A stretch of DNA of 64,000 bases from an uncultured Akkermansia sp. (GCA_905200945.1 CAJKMG010000002.1:248001-312000), one strand, 5' to 3'; shown: positions 24,911 to 34,245, counted from the stretch's first letter. Notes: a model not told the origin generated them from the sequence alone. Program-made: numbers and translations.

Positions 24911-26492
24911 GAAGCGTTCTCCTTCCTATGCCGGCGCAGACGGCTTCCCGTGCTTTCGCCATGCAGACGGACAGGTCCATGTGCTCCTCCAGCAGGAACA
25001 TGGCTACCCCCACATTCAGAATCACCATGTCCATCATGGCACGCGGGCCTTTCCCCGCCAGGATGTTCTTCAGCACGTCCACGGCTTCCGACTTGGAATG
25101 GACGGCCAGTTCCTCCGGGTTGCAGGACTGGATGCCGTAATCCAGGGGATCCAGGGACATGGGCGTCAACTTGCCGTTATGGATGATCATCATCTTGGTG
25201 GGTCCCAGCGGCGTCACCTCGTCATATCCCCCGGCGCCATACACTACGGCAGCCTTGCGGATGTGGGACTGGCGGAGCGTCTCCGCCAGCAGCTCGACAA
25301 GTTCCGGGCGGGCCACACCCAGCAGGATGTGCGTGGGGCGCGCCGGGTTGATGAGGGGGCCCAGCAGATTGAACAGGGTGCGGATGCCCAGCTCCCGGCG
25401 GATGGGTCCCACATTGCGGAAGGAAGGATGAAAATTAGGCGCGAACAGGAAAGCGAAGTTCCGCTCGTCCAACAGGCGCCGGACATCTTCCGGAGCTACG
25501 TCCAGCGGGAATCCCAGGCCTTCCAGAGCATCCGCAGAACCGCAGGAGGAAGACACGGCGCGGTTGCCGTGCTTCACCACCCTGTATCCCATTCCGGCCA
25601 GCGTCAAAGCCGTGGCTGTGGAGCAATTGAAAGAGTTGCGTCCGTCTCCGCCCGTGCCTACCACGTCAATGCAGTCGCCCTCCAAGCCTTCCACCCGGTT
25701 GGCGCGGCCCAGGGCAATGCCCACGGCGTGGGCCATTTCCAGCGGGGTTTCCCCTTTCATGCGGAGCCCCATCAGAAAGCAGCCCGCCTGGGCCGGAGTC
25801 ATGCGGCCATCCATGATGTCCGCAAAACCTGCGGCGGCCATCTCCGCCGTCAGGTCCTGTCCGGCGGCCAGGGCGTCCAGAATGCGGCTGATGCGCTTCT
25901 CCTTCTGACCCGAAGGCACGACGTTATCCGGGAAATTGCCCAGAAGCTGAAGCCCGTCCGGCGTCAGGATGGATTCCGGATGAAACTGGATGCCCACCCA
26001 CGGACGGTCATTGTAGCGCAGAGCCATGACTTCCCCTTCCGGCCCGCGGGAAGTAACGGTAAAGCGGGGATTCGGCTCGTCCTCCTTGGACTGGACCACC
26101 AGGGAATGGTAGCGGCCCACGGTCATGGGATTGGGAAGCCCGGAAAACAGCCCCGCGCCGTCATGGATGATGTCGGAACTCTTGCCGTGCATGACATACG
26201 GAGCGCGGGACACCTCCGCCCCGGCGAAATAACCCAGAAGCTGGTGTCCCAGGCACACGCCCAGCACAGGGACGGAAGAGGGAAGGCGTTTCAGGAACTC
26301 CAGGCACAGCCCGGCGTTGCGCGGATGGCTGGGGCCTGGGGAAATGCACACGGCCTCCAGCTCCGGGCTGGTCGCCAGTTCCAAAATACGCGGATCATCA
26401 TTCGTATGCACCACGGGCTTGCGTCCCAGGGCGTAAAACGCCTGTACCAGATTCCATGAAAAAGAATCGTAATTATCAATGAATAGAAACAT
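24900..26492 (-). CDS. trpGD: Anthranilate synthase glutamine amidotransferase / anthranilate phosphoribosyltransferase fusion
   Basis: 530 residues, two enzymes in one chain. TrpG part (about 1-195): nucleophile C80 in GVCLGHQ, and the HPES triad segment in GIQFHPES; it supplies ammonia to TrpE. TrpD part (about 200-525): VVGTGGDGRNSFNCST, KHGNRAVSSSCGSAD and the LGPLINPA segment; it adds phosphoribose to anthranilate. The same fusion order is known from enteric trpD. Overlaps trpE by 17 bp and trpC by 11 bp. Confidence 0.96.
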   Translation of the reverse strand: MFLFIDNYDSFSWNLVQAFYALGRKPVVHTNDDPRILELATSPELEAVCISPGPSHPRNAGLCLEFLKRLPSSVPVLGVCLGHQLLGYFAGAEVSRAPYVMHGKSSDIIHDGAGLFSGLPNPMTVGRYHSLVVQSKEDEPNPRFTVTSRGPEGEVMALRYNDRPWVGIQFHPESILTPDGLQLLGNFPDNVVPSGQKEKRISRILDALAAGQDLTAEMAAAGFADIMDGRMTPAQAGCFLMGLRMKGETPLEMAHAVGIALGRANRVEGLEGDCIDVVGTGGDGRNSFNCSTATALTLAGMGYRVVKHGNRAVSSSCGSADALEGLGFPLDVAPEDVRRLLDERNFAFLFAPNFHPSFRNVGPIRRELGIRTLFNLLGPLINPARPTHILLGVARPELVELLAETLRQSHIRKAAVVYGAGGYDEVTPLGPTKMMIIHNGKLTPMSLDPLDYGIQSCNPEELAVHSKSEAVDVLKNILAGKGPRAMMDMVILNVGVAMFLLEEHMDLSVCMAKAREAVCAGIGRRTLHAA

Positions 26493-27882
26493 GGTCTTCT
26501 CCTTTCAAAATAACGTCAATAATTTTGCCCTTGTTCATGCACTCCTGCCATTCAGCGGCCGGATCGGAATCATATACGATTCCGGCTCCCGTCTGCCAGT
26601 GGATGCGCCCATCCTTCACCCACATGCTGCGGATGGTGATGCCGGAATCCATATGGACGCCGTTTTTGTCCAACCCCAGCCATCCGATGCATCCGGCGTA
26701 CGGTCCGCGCGGCAGAGGCTCTTCCTCCGCCAGGATTTCCATGGCGCGCACCTTGGGGGCTCCGCTAACCGTCCCGGCCGGGAAGGCTGCGCCAAGAATG
26801 TCCAAGACGTCCAACCCGTCGTTCACCTGGGCGGTCACGCGGGAAGTCATATGCATTACGTGAGAAAAACGTTCAATCTCCATCAGGCGCTCCAGTTTCA
26901 CGGAACCGGGCTTGGCGACACGGCCCAGGTCGTTGCGGCCCAGATCCACCAGCATGACATGTTCCGAACATTCCTTCGGATCTTTCAGGAGATCGGCAGC
27001 CAGAGCGGCATCCTCCTCGTCATCCCTGCCGCGCCTGCGCGTTCCGGCAATGGGGGAAAGCTGAAGCTTGCCGTCCGTGCAGCGCACCATCAGTTCCGGA
27101 GAAGAGCCGAACAGCGTCACCTCCGGTAGGCGCATGAAAAACATGTATGGGGAAGGATTAATGCTGCGCATGCGGCGGTACAGCATGAAAGCGTCTCCGT
27201 GGAACTCCGCGGAAGCCTGGGAGGAAAGCACCACCTGGATGGCTTCTCCGTCATGCAGCAGCTCCTTGATATGCTCCACCCCCTTCATGTAGGCTGCCTG
27301 GTCCGGTGTGCGGGAAACTTCCCCGACGGAAGGCTCCTCCGCCCCATGGAGCGGTGCATGGGACAAATCACGGTGTTCACCCAGGCTGAGCTGGGTAAGG
27401 CGATTGTACAAATGGTCAAAAACAATCACGGTGCCGGCCAGCACCAGGCAGGATTCTGCGGAAGAAGCCGGAATGGCCTGCGCCAGCCTGGGCTGGAACA
27501 GGGCGGCGGTTTCATACCCGAAATAGCCGTACAGAGCCCGCGTGATGGGAGCCTGCCTCATATCGTCCCCCACCAGCTCCAGACGCTGCATCAGAGAGCG
27601 CAGTCCATCCAGGTAAGGCATGCCTTCCAGCTCCTTCAGGGAAGCCAGACGGTCGTCTTTGATGGAAAGGGACAGCCTGGCGTCTACACAGGAAACGGTC
27701 ATCAGATAATCGCAGGCGATGATGCTGTAGCGCCCCCATCTGCCGTCCACTTCCGCGCTTTCCAGTAGAAGTCCGGGAATTTTGTTCTGAGTCAGGCTCA
27801 GAAACAGGCTGATAGGGGTCTCCAGATCGGCGCTCAGGCGGCGGCTGCGCTGTTGGAGAGTGATCATGGATGGTGTTTGCAT
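26476..27882 (-). CDS. trpE: Anthranilate synthase component I
   Basis: 468 residues. Converts chorismate and ammonia to anthranilate. The N-terminal LLLESAEVDG carries the LLES motif of the tryptophan feedback site, so allosteric inhibition is likely. The chorismate-binding core is complete: GSSPELMVR, PIAGTRRRG, VDLGRNDLGRV, and FPAGTVSGAPKVRAMEI. ATG codons at residues 1 and 6 are both possible starts. It heads the operon and lies 20 bp after the poly-T of the attenuator, so its transcription depends on readthrough. Confidence 0.96.
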   Translation of the reverse strand: MQTPSMITLQQRSRRLSADLETPISLFLSLTQNKIPGLLLESAEVDGRWGRYSIIACDYLMTVSCVDARLSLSIKDDRLASLKELEGMPYLDGLRSLMQRLELVGDDMRQAPITRALYGYFGYETAALFQPRLAQAIPASSAESCLVLAGTVIVFDHLYNRLTQLSLGEHRDLSHAPLHGAEEPSVGEVSRTPDQAAYMKGVEHIKELLHDGEAIQVVLSSQASAEFHGDAFMLYRRMRSINPSPYMFFMRLPEVTLFGSSPELMVRCTDGKLQLSPIAGTRRRGRDDEEDAALAADLLKDPKECSEHVMLVDLGRNDLGRVAKPGSVKLERLMEIERFSHVMHMTSRVTAQVNDGLDVLDILGAAFPAGTVSGAPKVRAMEILAEEEPLPRGPYAGCIGWLGLDKNGVHMDSGITIRSMWVKDGRIHWQTGAGIVYDSDPAAEWQECMNKGKIIDVILKGEDHVSIH

Positions 27883-27901
27883 GGATGATGATGTAAGTTG
27901 A

Positions 27902-27944
27902 AAATAAAAAAACTGCTTTGACTCTCGGAGGAATCAAAGCAGTT
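27902..27944 (-). terminator. trp attenuator
   Basis: Read on the minus strand: 11-bp perfect stem AACTGCTTTGA / TCAAAGCAGTT (27934-27944 and 27911-27921), 12-base loop, then TTTTTTTATTTT. It lies between the leader peptide and trpE. An alternative pairing exists: GGGGGAATC inside the leader ORF (27987-27995) with GATTCCTCC (27927-27935, one G-U), plus GCAGT with ACTGC of the terminator arm. The two structures exclude each other. Confidence 0.85.
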
Positions 27945-27972
27945 CTTGAAAAATGGTCATAACTGAATGCTA

Positions 27973-28080
27973 TTACTGCACCTCGGGATTCCCCCGTCCG
28001 GACATGGGTACGCGCCACCAATAGCCGTTGCCATAATAACGGTTCTTGCTAAAAAAGGGCTGTACAGTGCTGAAATGCAT
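27973..28080 (-). CDS. trpL: trp leader peptide with tandem Trp codons
   Basis: 35 codons from the ATG at 28080, ending ...NPEVQ, stop at 27973-27975. Residues 21-22 are Trp-Trp (28015-28020), preceded by NGY and followed by RVP. A ribosome stalled at these codons would leave the antiterminator strand at 27987-27995 (about 20 bases downstream) free; a ribosome reaching the stop codon would cover it and allow the terminator. This is the classical attenuation layout. The predicted transcription start is only two bases before the ATG, so the message would be near leaderless. There is no in-frame alternative start before the Trp codons. Confidence 0.82.
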   Translation of the reverse strand: MHFSTVQPFFSKNRYYGNGYWWRVPMSGRGNPEVQ

Positions 28081-28081
28081 C

Positions 28082-28117
28082 TGCGCGTTTATTACTCCTC
28101 TGCCCCTTCTTTGTCAA
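28082..28117 (-). promoter_or_regulatory. trp operon promoter
   Basis: On the minus strand a perfect TTGACA (28112-28117), an exact 17-bp spacer and TAATAA (28089-28094). The expected start point is the A at 28082, two bases upstream of the leader ATG. Confidence 0.8.
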
Positions 28118-28432
28118 AAAAACTTTCCGTCAATGGCGAAAAAACCGTATTGGCTTCTCAATCGGCCCAGAGAAAACACGACACCTCTCCGGCGCATCCA
28201 AACTTCCCCAGGAACCGCCCGCCCCACTCCCACCGGCGGAACGAAGCTGCCAACTGGAGCAGCACGTTTTTCTTTTCTTTCTTTACGAATCCAGAATTCC
28301 CTTTCCAGAAACCGGTTATGGCAAGCCTTGTCATCGGACTCGAGCCTTCTTCGCTCCCCCCGGCTTCCGGCATATTTCTTCACAAAAAGAAAAGGGAGAA
28401 AGAGCGTCTTGAACATTTGGGGCTGGATACCA
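28118..28432. other. Intergenic region upstream of the trp promoter
   Basis: About 315 bp between the trp promoter and the end of the next minus-strand gene. No gene or clear terminator was seen. Open frames here lack start signals and family resemblance. Confidence 0.4.
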
Positions 28433-29353
28433 TCACTTCTTTTTCCTGTAGAGCTTGTCATGTTTCTGACGATGTTTCCCTTTATAAAGGAAATCCGTCT
28501 TTTCGTCCCTGCCCACGGTGCGGTCAATCAGACCGGGAATGTCTTCTTTTGAATATCCGGCTTCCAGAATGAAATTCTCTACCTTGCCGTATTGGCCGGG
28601 GAATTCGGAAACAAGCAGCTTCATGAAGGACTTTTCAAGTCCTTTGACTTCGTCCTTAAATACGTCATTTCTTGTCTCAATAAAGGAACGGCGGAACGAT
28701 CCTTCCCGCACAGTCTTGAGAATTTCATGAACGGGAAGGCGTTTGATTCTTTCTATCTCACGCTTCCGGAATTCCTTTTCCTTGTCGGAAAGAGGGGGGA
28801 CAGGATTTCCTTCGGCATCCCGTTGGTAGGGATTGGGCTCCTGCGCGTTTTTGTACTGTTTCAGGATGCGCGCATAATAGGGAAGAAACAGGCGACGGAT
28901 GATCTGCTTTTTAACGGGTTCCTTGATTTTGGGCGTATCCCGGACCAGGCCGATATATTTTTCCATGAGGAGGCATACCCTGGATTTGCGGTCGATATCT
29001 TCCATATCCCGCATATCAATATCCGGTTCGATTTCCCGGTACGTTTTGTAGGTAAAGAGGGGAGCCGAAGAAACCAGATAACAATGCCATATTTTTTCTT
29101 TCAGTTCGGTATCCGCATTATCCTCCGTCGTCAAACCGAAAGTGAGCGTGTGTTCTCTGGCCTCATTATAGAAGGATTTGAGCCGCATGTCCTTCAGAAA
29201 CCCGGAGAGTTCCCGGATGGTTGCAGAGGGCTGTTTGTACTGCTCAAGACACGCCGGACTCTCCAGAAATGCGTCGGAACAGAACCCATTGCCTCCCCCC
29301 CCGATCATCAGGCAGATGGCGCCCATGTATATAGTCAATAACCGGTTCATCAT
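28433..29353 (-). CDS. Exported protein of unknown function
   Basis: 306 residues with a signal peptide (RLLTIYMGAICLMIGG, cleavage near FCS). The mature part is helical and highly charged, with a proline-containing linker around PNPYQRDAEGNPVPPLSDKE and a strongly basic C-terminus (KGKHRQKHDKLYRKKK). No domain is recognised. It follows the 343-residue exported protein after 3 bp, so the two are co-expressed and may work together in the periplasm or on the surface. Probably lineage-restricted. Confidence 0.6.
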   Translation of the reverse strand: MMNRLLTIYMGAICLMIGGGGNGFCSDAFLESPACLEQYKQPSATIRELSGFLKDMRLKSFYNEAREHTLTFGLTTEDNADTELKEKIWHCYLVSSAPLFTYKTYREIEPDIDMRDMEDIDRKSRVCLLMEKYIGLVRDTPKIKEPVKKQIIRRLFLPYYARILKQYKNAQEPNPYQRDAEGNPVPPLSDKEKEFRKREIERIKRLPVHEILKTVREGSFRRSFIETRNDVFKDEVKGLEKSFMKLLVSEFPGQYGKVENFILEAGYSKEDIPGLIDRTVGRDEKTDFLYKGKHRQKHDKLYRKKK

Positions 29354-29356
29354 TTT

Positions 29357-30388
29357 TCAGTCTTCATTGCTGGTTCTTGTAAAGGTGATGCCGAATTTCT
29401 CAACAACCGTTTTTGTGGTATTTTGATCAATGGCTTCAATATGGTATTTCTGATTTGTCGTTCTTAAAAAGATGGAATCCTGTTGTTCGCTGCCTTTCCC
29501 TCCCTCTCCCCAATGAATATGAACATTGCATACAAACCAGAATCTCTGTGGATTGTGACCGGATTCGCGAATCGTTTGAAGAACTTCCTCAATATAGCGA
29601 TTGTCCCCTACCATGTCATAAAAATTATTTTTATCCTGAATGGGAGCAGCTATGTTGCAGGTTACGTGTTCGACTGCCAGTTCCGGTTGAGGCCGCGGGG
29701 GAGACCCGTTCTTTCCTTCCCACATGAGTCCCCCATCCCGCTCAATCACCTTGACTTCCTTAAAACTGACATCAGTAGGGAAAATGGTCACCTTAACAAA
29801 CCCAAAGACGCCGTGTTCCCCCTTGGGTATTTTAAAATCAGCCGTATTGGCGGAAAAGCCATCTCCCAGATCCATTTGTCCCTCATATTTTTCCTTCGTT
29901 ATCTTCTTGGGGATTCTGATATTGACGGTGATTTTAGCTTCTTTGTCTTCACTGGTTCTGGCTGTAATGGTGACACGGGCATCTTTGGTTAAATCTTCCT
30001 TGGCAGTCAAAGTGATCTGTTGCGAACCTTTGAATGATTCAGTATCTGTCTGCTGGAAACCGTCTCCTTTGATACTCCAGGTAAGCTCCTTGATATTTCC
30101 CTTGGGTTTGCCGATCAGAAGAAAAGAAATGTTCTCCCCGATTCCTATGTTTTTCCTCTTTCTGTCTTCTTCCCTGGACTCTTCTTTTCCTCCCTTGATG
30201 TAATAATCTGCGGAACATAGCCGTGTCTGGGATTTAATCCGGAGAGGGCCATAGGATTCCTCTTCCGTCTCCTTCATGTCATCATCCTGGCCATTTGATG
30301 CCAACAAGGGAGCAACGCCAGAAAAAATTGCCAGACAGCATAATAAAAACCGGAAGAAAGAAAGAAACGGAAAAAATCGGTCCTGCAT
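29357..30388 (-). CDS. Exported protein of unknown function
   Basis: 343 residues with a signal peptide (FFRFLLCCLAIFSGVAPLLA). The mature part is beta-rich: a stretch around residues 85-160 (SFLLIGKPKGNIKELTWSIK and RVTITARTSEDKEAKITVNI) looks like an Ig-like fold, and the C-terminal half has HIHWGEGG and paired Cys. No known family by eye. First gene of a two-gene unit with the 306-residue protein; a poly-C/AT-rich region upstream (30389-30560) probably holds the promoter. Confidence 0.6.
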   Translation of the reverse strand: MQDRFFPFLSFFRFLLCCLAIFSGVAPLLASNGQDDDMKETEEESYGPLRIKSQTRLCSADYYIKGGKEESREEDRKRKNIGIGENISFLLIGKPKGNIKELTWSIKGDGFQQTDTESFKGSQQITLTAKEDLTKDARVTITARTSEDKEAKITVNIRIPKKITKEKYEGQMDLGDGFSANTADFKIPKGEHGVFGFVKVTIFPTDVSFKEVKVIERDGGLMWEGKNGSPPRPQPELAVEHVTCNIAAPIQDKNNFYDMVGDNRYIEEVLQTIRESGHNPQRFWFVCNVHIHWGEGGKGSEQQDSIFLRTTNQKYHIEAIDQNTTKTVVEKFGITFTRTSNED

Positions 30389-30568
30389 ATTCTGTCAGTC
30401 AGTTTGCTATTTTCCATATAAACCAGAATAAAACCTAATGCAAATAAAAATATGGTTAAAAAATCATACTTACCCCCCTCCCCCCTATTAGGAACAGTCT
30501 TTCAGAAAGCCTTTGAAAGAAGCGGAAATTAAAAAACCGCTCACCAGTAGACGGTTCCCGTCAGCCAG

Positions 30569-30602
30569 AAAAAAAGGGAGTCCGCCAATCTTGCGGACTC
30601 CC
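30569..30602 (-). terminator. Terminator after the membrane pyrophosphatase gene
   Basis: A 10-bp perfect stem GGGAGTCCGC / GCGGACTCCC (30576-30602) with a 7-base loop, followed by a T run on the minus strand. Confidence 0.85.
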
Positions 30603-30630
30603 TCCGTTTTCCGTGAAAGAATCTTTCTGT

Positions 30631-32859
30631 TTAGAACAGGGTCACGGCTATATTCACGCCGGCGGTGACGATAGCCACCATGCTCATGAGCTTGATCAGG
30701 ATGTTCAGGGACGGGCCGGACGTATCCTTGAAGGGGTCGCCCACCGTATCGCCGATAACGGCTGCCTTATGGCTTTCCGAGCCTTTGCCGCCCACATGGC
30801 CCTGCTCAATATATTTCTTGGCATTGTCCCACGCTCCGCCGGAATTAGCCATGAATACGGCCAGCACAAAGCCGGAAGCCAGGCCGCCGGCCAGCAGGCC
30901 GAACACGCCGGGAACGCCGAAGACGATGCCCATGCAGATGGGGGTGATGACCGCCAGCACGGACGGCCAGATCATCTCATGCTGCGCTCCCGCCGTGGAA
31001 ATTTCCACGCAGCGCACGTAATCCGGCTCCGCCTCCCCGGTCAGGATTCCCTTGATTTCCTTAAACTGGCGGCGCACTTCCTTGACCATTTTTTCCGCGG
31101 CGCGGCCGACGGCATTCATGGTCAGCCCGCAGAACATGAAGGACATCATGGCTCCCACGAAGAGCCCCATAAGCACCTTCGGATTCATCAGGGTTACCTG
31201 GAAATAGCCCATGAAATCAGACAGGGAAGCAGTGGCGATTTTGGAAACCTCCACGCTTACGGCGTCATTAATTTTGTAAATGGTATTGCCCGTGGCCTCA
31301 CTCCAGTGAAGGATGGAAATCTTCAATTCTTCAATATAGGAGGCCAGAAGCGCCAATGCCGTCAGAGCGGCGGAACCAATGGCGAACCCCTTGCCCGTGG
31401 CGGCAGTCGTGTTGCCCAGGGCATCCAGGGCATCCGTGCGGCGGCGCACTTCCGGATCCAGCTTGCTCATCTCCGCATTACCCCCGGCATTGTCGGAAAT
31501 GGGGCCGTAAGCGTCCGTCGCCAATGTCAGGCCCAGCGTAGAAAGCATGCCGACGGCGGCAATGCCGATGCCATACAGCCCCTTGCTCATTTCCGCCCCG
31601 GTGAAATGCCAGTCCCCGGAAGCCAGGCCGTAAGCCAGCACAGTGCCCACGACGACAGTAATTACGGGAATGCAGGTGGAAATCATGCCGATGCCGATGC
31701 CGGAAATAATGACGGTGGCCGGCCCCGTCTTCGCGCTGTGGGCGATTTTACGGCAGGGATAGGAATCATGGGAGGTGTAATGCTCCGTGCTCTTGCCGAT
31801 GACGATGCCCACCGCCAGTCCGGTGACGATGGCCCCCCAGATGCCGGCCCAGTTATCCAGGCCGATGAGCTGGAGCAGGAATGCGGAAGCAATGGCAATC
31901 AGAAAGGAACTCAAGTTGATGCCGCGGTTCAGGGCTGCCATCAGTTCCGTCTGGGAAGCGCCGCGCTTCACGCGCACCGCGTACACGCCCAACAGGGAAA
32001 GAATGGTGCCGAGGGCGGCGATCAGCATGGGCGTAAGGACGGCCTTGAGCGCCATTTCAGGAACGGCCATGTAAGCTGCCGCTCCCAAAGCGGCGGAAGC
32101 CAGAATGGAACCGCAGTAAGATTCGTAAAGGTCCGCCCCCATGCCGGCCACGTCCCCCACGTTATCGCCCACGTTATCCGCAATGGTGGCGGGGTTGCGG
32201 GGGTCGTCCTCCGGAATGCCGGCCTCCACCTTCCCCACCAAGTCGGCTCCCACATCCGCCGCCTTGGTGAAAATGCCGCCGCCCACACGGGCAAACAGGG
32301 CCTGGAGGGAAGCCCCCATGCCGAAGGTCAGCATGGTGGTAGTGATGACGACCAGGCGCATGGAAAGCTCCATGCCCCCGTAAAACCAATCCAGAACCCA
32401 GTACCAGACGCCGATATCAAGCATGGCAAGGCCCACGACGGTCAGGCCGAGCACGGCGCCGGAGCGGAAAGCGATTTGCAGCCCGGCATCCAGGGAATGG
32501 CGGCAGGCATTCGCCACGCGTCCGGAAGCGTACGTAGCCGTTTTCATTCCGATGTAGCCGGCCAGCCCGGAGAAAAAGCCGCCTGAAATGAAAGCGAAGG
32601 GAACCCAGGGGTTCTGAATGTGGAGGCAGTAGGCCAGAAAAGCGAAAACAACAGTAATGAGCACAAAGAAAATGGCGACAATCTTATACTGCTGCCGCAG
32701 GTAAGCCATGGCGCCGCTGCGGACATGCCGGGCGATCATTTTCATGACTTCGTTACCCTCATCCTGCGCTTTCATGCGGTAAAAAAAGATGCCCGCAAAA
32801 ATGAGGGCCAGCACGGAAGCCGATGGGATGAGCCAAAATAAATCCTGGATGGTTATCAT
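30631..32859 (-). CDS. hppA: Membrane-bound ion-translocating pyrophosphatase
   Basis: 742 residues, about 16 membrane helices. It hydrolyses pyrophosphate and pumps H+ or Na+ out across the inner membrane. The pyrophosphate site DVGADLVGKVEAGIPEDDPR and the NVGDNVGDVAGMGADLYESY block are intact. The segment GNTTAATGKG has Ala and Gly at the positions that mark the K+-dependent class. Choice between Na+ and H+ cannot be made safely from the sequence. A 17-bp palindrome lies just upstream of the start codon and a terminator follows the stop. Confidence 0.95.
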   Translation of the reverse strand: MITIQDLFWLIPSASVLALIFAGIFFYRMKAQDEGNEVMKMIARHVRSGAMAYLRQQYKIVAIFFVLITVVFAFLAYCLHIQNPWVPFAFISGGFFSGLAGYIGMKTATYASGRVANACRHSLDAGLQIAFRSGAVLGLTVVGLAMLDIGVWYWVLDWFYGGMELSMRLVVITTTMLTFGMGASLQALFARVGGGIFTKAADVGADLVGKVEAGIPEDDPRNPATIADNVGDNVGDVAGMGADLYESYCGSILASAALGAAAYMAVPEMALKAVLTPMLIAALGTILSLLGVYAVRVKRGASQTELMAALNRGINLSSFLIAIASAFLLQLIGLDNWAGIWGAIVTGLAVGIVIGKSTEHYTSHDSYPCRKIAHSAKTGPATVIISGIGIGMISTCIPVITVVVGTVLAYGLASGDWHFTGAEMSKGLYGIGIAAVGMLSTLGLTLATDAYGPISDNAGGNAEMSKLDPEVRRRTDALDALGNTTAATGKGFAIGSAALTALALLASYIEELKISILHWSEATGNTIYKINDAVSVEVSKIATASLSDFMGYFQVTLMNPKVLMGLFVGAMMSFMFCGLTMNAVGRAAEKMVKEVRRQFKEIKGILTGEAEPDYVRCVEISTAGAQHEMIWPSVLAVITPICMGIVFGVPGVFGLLAGGLASGFVLAVFMANSGGAWDNAKKYIEQGHVGGKGSESHKAAVIGDTVGDPFKDTSGPSLNILIKLMSMVAIVTAGVNIAVTLF

Positions 32860-32867
32860 TGTCAGTA

Positions 32868-32884
32868 CACTTTAAATTAAAGTG
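32868..32884. promoter_or_regulatory. Perfect 17-bp palindrome upstream of hppA
   Basis: CACTTTAA-A-TTAAAGTG begins 9 bp before the hppA start codon. Its position suits an operator or an mRNA hairpin over the 5' leader. Confidence 0.45.
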
Positions 32885-33236
32885 GTAGAAACATAACATC
32901 AGCTCCACTTTACTCCAAGAAAAAACCTGTGTCCGGAACGGAAAATTCACCTTCCTGCAGAAAGACCAGCACCACAAGAAAAGCCGGAGGAATTTCCGAA
33001 GAAACAAGTACTGAACCGATTACCCCCAGCTGTATCCCGGAAGCACGGACAGAGACTTTTCTCTCTTACATGGCCATCTCCCTTCCCCATCCTCCGGCAG
33101 TGCCGGCAAAACAGAGGAAAACCATGATATCCTCTGCAGTAATTCATCTCTGCCGTAGGAATTCCAGCCACGCAGGGAGGAAAACCGGACCATAATTCCA
33201 AAAGGACAGAAAAAACCTTATTCAGGGAAAGCAGAC
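32885..33236. other. Intergenic stretch without recognised gene
   Basis: About 350 bp between hppA and the reductase gene end. Open frames on both strands are short and unlike any family. It should hold the hppA promoter, but I could not pick a convincing one. Confidence 0.4.
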
Positions 33237-34226
33237 CTATCTATCCGCATTTGCGTCAATAAGAGAGAGCTCCTCCGGCGTAAACGGCGCACTATCCAGA
33301 GCTTTCAGGCAATCCCTGATTTGCGAGGGGCGGCTGGCGCCAATCAGAGCCGTAGTCACTACGGAATCTTTCAGCACCCAGGCCAGAGCCATCTGGGCAA
33401 GGCTCTGGCCCCGGCTCCGGGCCAGGGCGGCCAGACGGCTAATTTTCTCCCCATACTGAAGAACACGTTCCTTTGTTAAAAAGACGGAGGAACCTGCCGC
33501 GCGGGAATCTTCGGGAATGCCTTCCAGATAACGGTCCGTCAACATCCCCTGGGCCAGGGGAGAGAAAGCGACGCACCCGATACCCGTTTCCCGAACAGCC
33601 TGAAAAACGGATGTCTCCGGTTCCCGATTAAACATATTGTAACGAATCTGATGCACCAGGCACGGAACGCCGGCCTCCCCGAGCATGGAGCATATCTGCC
33701 TGGCCTGTTCCGCCGGAAACTTGGAAATACCGGCATACAGGGCCTTTCCGGAGCGAACTGCCGTAACGAGGGCTCCGGCCGTTTCTTCCAGCGGAGTTTC
33801 CGGATCATGCCGGTGCGCGTAGAAAATATCCACATACTCCAGCTTCATGCGGGAAAGGGACTGGTCCAGGCTGGCAAGCATGTGTTTGCGGGATCCCCAG
33901 TCCCCATACGGACCGGGCCACATCAAATGCCCGGCTTTGGTAGCAATGACAAGTTCATCACGGAAACGGGCCAAATCCTGCATGAAAATACGGCCAAAGC
34001 ATTCTTCCGCCGAACCGGGAGGAGGACCGTAATTATTCGCCAGGTCAAAATACGTGATACCGGCATCAAACGCGCCGTGAATAAGCCGGCGGGCGTTCTC
34101 AAAATCATCCGCAGCGCCAAAATTATGCCAAAGCCCCAGGGAAACGGGAGGAAGCAACAACCCGCTGCGCCCGCAACGGCGGTAGGCTGCGTGGCTGTAG
34201 CGGCCGGAATCTGGAAGATAATTCAT
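33237..34226 (-). CDS. Aldo/keto reductase, YghZ-like
   Basis: 329 residues from the ATG at 34226 (MNYLPDSGRYSHAAYRRCGR); the frame is open 37 codons further but that part overlaps the upstream gene and lacks homology. AKR catalytic set: Asp and Tyr in FDLANNYGPPPGSAEE, Lys in ATKAG, His in YAHRHD. The YGPPPGSAEE insertion and late ALIGASRPSQI fit the AKR14 (YghZ / glyceraldehyde 3-phosphate reductase) group. It uses NADPH to reduce aldehydes. It follows the lipoate-ligase-like gene by 20 bp, so they may share a transcript. Confidence 0.87.
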   Translation of the reverse strand: MNYLPDSGRYSHAAYRRCGRSGLLLPPVSLGLWHNFGAADDFENARRLIHGAFDAGITYFDLANNYGPPPGSAEECFGRIFMQDLARFRDELVIATKAGHLMWPGPYGDWGSRKHMLASLDQSLSRMKLEYVDIFYAHRHDPETPLEETAGALVTAVRSGKALYAGISKFPAEQARQICSMLGEAGVPCLVHQIRYNMFNREPETSVFQAVRETGIGCVAFSPLAQGMLTDRYLEGIPEDSRAAGSSVFLTKERVLQYGEKISRLAALARSRGQSLAQMALAWVLKDSVVTTALIGASRPSQIRDCLKALDSAPFTPEELSLIDANADR

Positions 34227-34245
34227 CGGAAAGAAAAAGGGGGAA

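Noticed and set aside
24236..26459. Large plus-strand frames (316 and 634 codons) opposite trpC, trpGD
   Set aside because: Antisense shadows of well-identified trp genes with no domain content.
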